Of a DNA stretch of 64,000 bases, positions 59,981-64,000 are shown piece by piece. Under the pieces are notes generated by a model. That model searched no databases, was not told where the DNA came from, and saw only the letters and a program-made list of their open reading frames with translations. Both the position numbers and the translations under genes were made by a program. Source of the stretch: Cristatella mucedo (lineage: Eukaryota > Bryozoa > Phylactolaemata > Cristatellidae); the NCBI GenBank assembly GCA_009760855.2, contig WPIO01000002.1, forward strand, positions 6,085,001 to 6,149,000, in the 5' to 3' direction. Within the stretch, counting starts at the first letter, position 1. Each line of letters starts with the position of its first letter.

Positions 59981-60179
59981 CTAGAAATTAAAAAGCATTT
60001 AAGTTTCACAAAACAATCGGTATCTAAAATAACCAGCATGCAAAGACTTTAAAAATGTGAAGCTGTAGAACAGCTCTGAGGCAAAGCAACATGCACACAT
60101 CGACTGCTTGGCTTTGTGCATCTACTGCTACGCTTTGCTGAACTAGCATACAATTTTCTGTTGTGGTTAGGCTATTGTC

Positions 60180-60180
<1 letters not shown>

Positions 60181-60208
<28 letters not shown>
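60181..60208. repeat. (ATT)n microsatellite
   Basis: Nine ATT units without an adjacent recognisable LINE tail. Confidence 0.95.
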
Positions 60209-60210
<2 letters not shown>

Positions 60211-61429
60211 TGTTCGTGTACAGGAAAGCTGCCCGATTTGTATAAAGTATGCATTTTACCGGGTTTTTAATGGCATCAGCAGAAGTTAAAGGAAAAAGCA
60301 TTCTTGCCAGCCAGCAACGACACCAGAAGAGGCTGAAGAACAGCGTGCCTGAGCTGAAAGGAGCCCATCTACCACCAACAAGGTGTCAGAGAGACTGGCA
60401 GGAAGAAGAAAAAGCTACATAAAATTGCCGGTGATTTTCACGGGCATAAGCTATTTATTACTATATTAGGTGGATTACAAGATGGCCACAAACAAAATGT
60501 CACGATAAATAAAGGACTAAGACACAGGTTCGGCTCTAACGGAAAAATTGTTCTACAGCAGCATAAGGAACAGATTTAGTAAGAAATAAAGATACATTAC
60601 GGTTGGTAGCATGAAGGTAAGCTTGCTGTGTGCTTATTAGGGGATCTCGTGCAGAGTTACCGAGACAACCGAAAAACTTGACTGAGACTGAGTGAGAGAC
60701 TCAGAAACAGCAACAAATTGAGTGAAAGAAAGAGGGCAACGATGATGAACTAGACAAGTAGCAAAGCACCTCTACGGGAAGCACAGCTACATGCTAAATC
60801 TGCCAGTTCAGAGTTGCAACCTTCGAATTATAGTAGCTCTGGAAAACCCAGCTTCTTTACAGACTGGAGGACATCGAGCAAAAACCTAGCTGAAAACCTT
60901 GGCTAAAGGTAATATAGCCTCGTTCTCGGCACATTTTCGGTAACTCCCTAAAGTTCTAGGAGTACATGTGTCACTGATAAACATGACTGCACCCTTAATT
61001 AAAGACATCTCAATCAGCTGAAGATTTGCTAAGGTCTTCAGTGTGACCTTCTACAGCTGCTAGAGCTCCTTACATCTTACAACATATCCTCATCAATAAG
61101 ATAAGGTAAGAAGGTAAGAGGTTCACTAGCCCAATGCAAAACCAACCAATAAATCAGCTCTCATATTAGCAATCCCTTGCCAAACTTGACGGTAATTCCA
61201 AATTCTAAGAAAGAAAAACAATTACAGCTATGCCTTCTCATGAGACCAATCATTAGCTTAGCGGCCATTAACAGTAGCCACTGTTGAACCAAACACGCCA
61301 TGCTGAAATAGCAACCGCCCACCTTTTCAATGTGTAGGACAATCAAAAGTATTAATTAAAGCAGGAAGTCTGTTTAACTTAGCAGGTTAAAAACTCCTAA
61401 ATCAAGCAGAAGCAAGAATAATAATAAAA

Positions 61430-62305
61430 AATTGACATAGCATCGCAAGAGAACTTAACCTCTTTCCACGCACTTCACATACACTCGGTCGCATAAAAAT
61501 CCTCTCAGTGTGATTGTAACTGCTCTGGCTGCTACTCTGATTGGGTGATAAAAGAATTTTCTAATGATACGAGGTGTGCTTAAGCTAGGCACCGCATGAA
61601 AAAAAATGGATGACAGCAGACAAATAAATACGCATGTTAGTCGTACGACATCACACCACAGCCATTCTTTATGATTTCCTTTATACGTGAAGGCACACAA
61701 GCTTCCAACGTGCCTCTCCTGTTGTAGCATTTTACAAAGCCTGAATCAGGGCAAACACTCCACCTCAGCAGCCTGTCGGTATCGTCTCATAAACATTCTC
61801 TGGGGTTAATTCCAAGCAAGGAGATAATGGAGCCAATGAATCATCACCACTCTGGATGCCTCATCAATTGCTTTGATGGCCTGGCAGTGCTCAGGGTCGA
61901 TATTTTGCTGCCAAATATAACAATCCTGCAAGCAAAATAATTGTGGTTTGAAATCCAACTTGCTGGTCCATAATAACTTCAATCTGATTCAGAGTTCCCG
62001 CATCTTTGTGGTAAAGCAGCCTCCAAATCATCACGGATATGCCACAGAATTTCACACTAGGTTGAAGGCAGTCGTGCCTGCAGGTCTCATCTTTTCTTCG
62101 GCTAGCCCTCATGTATCGCTTTGCGTTACCGAATATCACGAACTTACACCTATATGTACATAAAACCGAGTTCCAGTTGTCTCCTGCCCAGTGAGTGTGG
62201 TAGTGGGCCCAACGTAAATAGTCTGCTTTATGACTGGTGAACAGAGGCTTGCATATTGCAACCCACGGGAAGCTGCCATACTGAGGCAGTCCCCTACCTA
62301 CCATA
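61430..62305 (-). mobile_element. Decayed Tc1/mariner-type transposase, minus strand, beside a SINE tail
   Basis: Minus-strand 62230-61960 reads DNWNSVLCTYRCKFVIFGNA, then SVKFCGISVMIWRLLYHKDA and GTLNQIEVIMDQ. This aligns with the Tc1 block 'W..VLWSDESKF..FG....SVKFGGGSVMVWG....G.G.L..IEGIMD'. Further on, TLEACVPSRIKEIIKNG near 61690 resembles the Tc1 C terminus. The catalytic residues are not preserved. At 61435-61485 a SINE family 1-like tail (GCAAGAGAACTTAACCTC) abuts it. Confidence 0.6.
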
Positions 62306-64000
62306 TCTTTGCTAATATGGATCCCAGTATCGTTTGTTGATAGTACTTCTGCTAATGTGAAGTTGACTAATATGCAAAGTGAGTTTGATTATCCCAAGCC
62401 GTTATCTAATCTTATGATTGGTATGGACTTGGTGATTCAGCATAATGTCTAAATCCCCTTAATATTGTCACAGGTATTTTTGCCGGGTATTTCATAGCTA
62501 TATGTAGCTGATCCAAAATTATAAGTACTGGATGAACATAACATTATTCTTGCACAGCATTGCAGTGCAAAGAAATATGGTGCAGTATGAATCTATAAAT
62601 ACGTGAAAATTCTGAAAGATGTCAATACCTTTCAAATGGCTGGTCTACCTGCTAAAATGACTCGATTTTAGCCTTTTTTTTATCAAAATCTGTAGGTAGG
62701 ACTACCATAGCCAATCACGAGAATGCTTCAAGCTAACTCCCGGATGGCTAGAGTTCACACATAGTCTAGAGCTATGGTTTGTGCTGGCCCACTCGAATAC
62801 TGAGAATCAAGGGGGTTCTAGAAAAATTTTCTGCTTGAGTCTAGGCTAAAAACTAAGCATATCCATATACAAGGCAATTCACATGAAGAGAGCATTTTCG
62901 CTGAAGAATAAGTGGGGTTTAGTTTCGATTTAAATGATGCAGTGTCGAGGGGGATGTCATAATGTCATCCGTCGGTAGAGAGTTCAGCTATGTAGCCTCA
63001 TAGAAACTGAAGGCACGTAGCAAAGTATGGGTCTACATTTGACTAAGACTTAAGCATGTGATAAGTGTAAACTTAACGACCAATCAGAACTATAGCAAAT
63101 GAACCCTTCATTGCAAACAATGGCAGTCGACAAATCGGCAACCGGGTAAGTCGAGACATACCATGGCAGCTCATTCTCAAGAGCAATGCTCTGATGGCAA
63201 TGCATAATATAAGGCAGTAAAACAGCAACTGCTGCAACCAAATCGCATATCTTTTGTCTTGCCTGTCATTTCCATATGCCCGAAGTGTGTATTTCTATGC
63301 TCGAATTAAAGCTCACTTCACTTGATTCATCTTTTGGCGGAGCTTGCAGGGAAAAGGTAGGATGCTACTCCTCGCTCGAACGTCCTAACACCCACAGGAA
63401 GAAAAAGGTATGGGGATAAACAGGGAGTAAAATAGATTACGCTAGGACCTGTAAAACCCAGCTAGAACTACCCCAGTCTGAGAAGCAGATGATACACAGT
63501 TTTAGATGGGAGCAAGTGAATGGAAAGACTTTATAGTCACTAAAAGGGCCTTGAATTCAATGCACAGCTGGATAAGGTAGCATAGCTATGTTCGAACAAG
63601 GCAAGCCTAGCAACCGAGTTTTGCACTATCTGCACACATGTTTTAACAGGTAGGTAAATCTAGAACGGAGAGTCACAGAAGTTAAGATGCACAGTGACAA
63701 TGCATGGATTAATTTGGGAGTTATACGGAACCCTCACTTTAAAGCATGACCGAATTTCAGATTTTCCGAAAAGTGAAACTGAAAGTAGGAGGGTTTGACC
63801 GAGAAGCTAATACAGACATTCAGCAAGAAGTCATTTTAGAACAGGCCACCCAAACTCTACAGAGAGGCTACAGTAGTGGGGCTGGACAATTTTTGAGGGC
63901 AATGCTTTATACTTTTTGAGTGGCACTATTTTCCCAAGTGCCAATTTCGGCAAAGCAAACAGCAAGGTATTTTAGAGAGCATGAGGTACTAGAAAGCACA
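62306..64000. other. Right end: no recognised feature
   Basis: I looked on the minus strand for the missing AFG2A N-terminal exons (a DIGG-type motif ahead of the D1 P-loop) and saw none here or in 59981-61430. They may lie beyond 64000 or be too short and diverged to recognise by eye. Confidence 0.4.

Noticed and set aside
60241-62000. N-terminal exons of the AFG2A-like gene
   Set aside because: No DIGG-type motif or CDC48 N-domain sequence was found by eye on the minus strand.

Overview
This is eukaryotic, animal-type DNA. Coding sequence sits in short exons bounded by GT/AG introns of up to several kilobases, and most of the window is intron or intergenic repeat. I recognise two protein-coding genes, both on the minus strand and both running past a window edge. 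The repeat content (CR1/L2-type LINEs, tRNA-derived SINEs, an integrase-type DDE transposon, Tc1 and hAT relics) and the families of the two genes suggest an invertebrate metazoan. Nothing here fixes the phylum.

Gene 1 (30843 down to 4468, continuing past the left edge) encodes a secreted protein. I could chain 18 exons in consistent reading phase, 3298 coding bases or 1099 complete codons. They encode a signal peptide, then tandem copies of the IgGFc-binding-protein N-terminal domain, separated by acidic MopE-type putative metal-binding motifs. Its start lies in a CpG-rich block, with a (CGG)n tract and a roughly 670-base (GA)n tract at the beginning of intron 1. Its introns hold at least one orphan exon of the same domain family that cannot splice in frame where it sits.

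Gene 2 (59980 down to 38314, 5' part not seen) encodes an AFG2/SPATA5-type double AAA+ ATPase. Ten exons give 509 residues in unbroken phase, from the D1 P-loop to the stop codon. One 57-base exon was found only by joining phases. Family knowledge places this ATPase in cytoplasmic maturation of pre-60S ribosomes. The D1 P-loop and the D1 sensor-1 position differ from the usual consensus.

Region by region: 1-4467 is repeat-rich, with a CT-rich tract, a SINE, LINE pieces and a 190-base hAT MITE that looks like the horizontally transferred SPIN family. 4468-30843 is gene 1 with LINE and SINE insertions and microsatellites. 30844-38313 is intergenic, with a CpG-rich block, a LINE relic and a degraded Ginger-like transposon carrying an OTU-protease-like region. 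38314-59980 is gene 2, with long introns full of LINE copies, mostly antisense to the gene, and satellites. 59981-64000 holds a decayed Tc1-like transposase and otherwise no recognised exons.

The SINEs and LINEs are linked: one SINE family ends in nearly the same hairpin-containing tail as the dominant LINE, as expected if it borrows that LINE's reverse transcriptase. The two genes show no functional link to each other.
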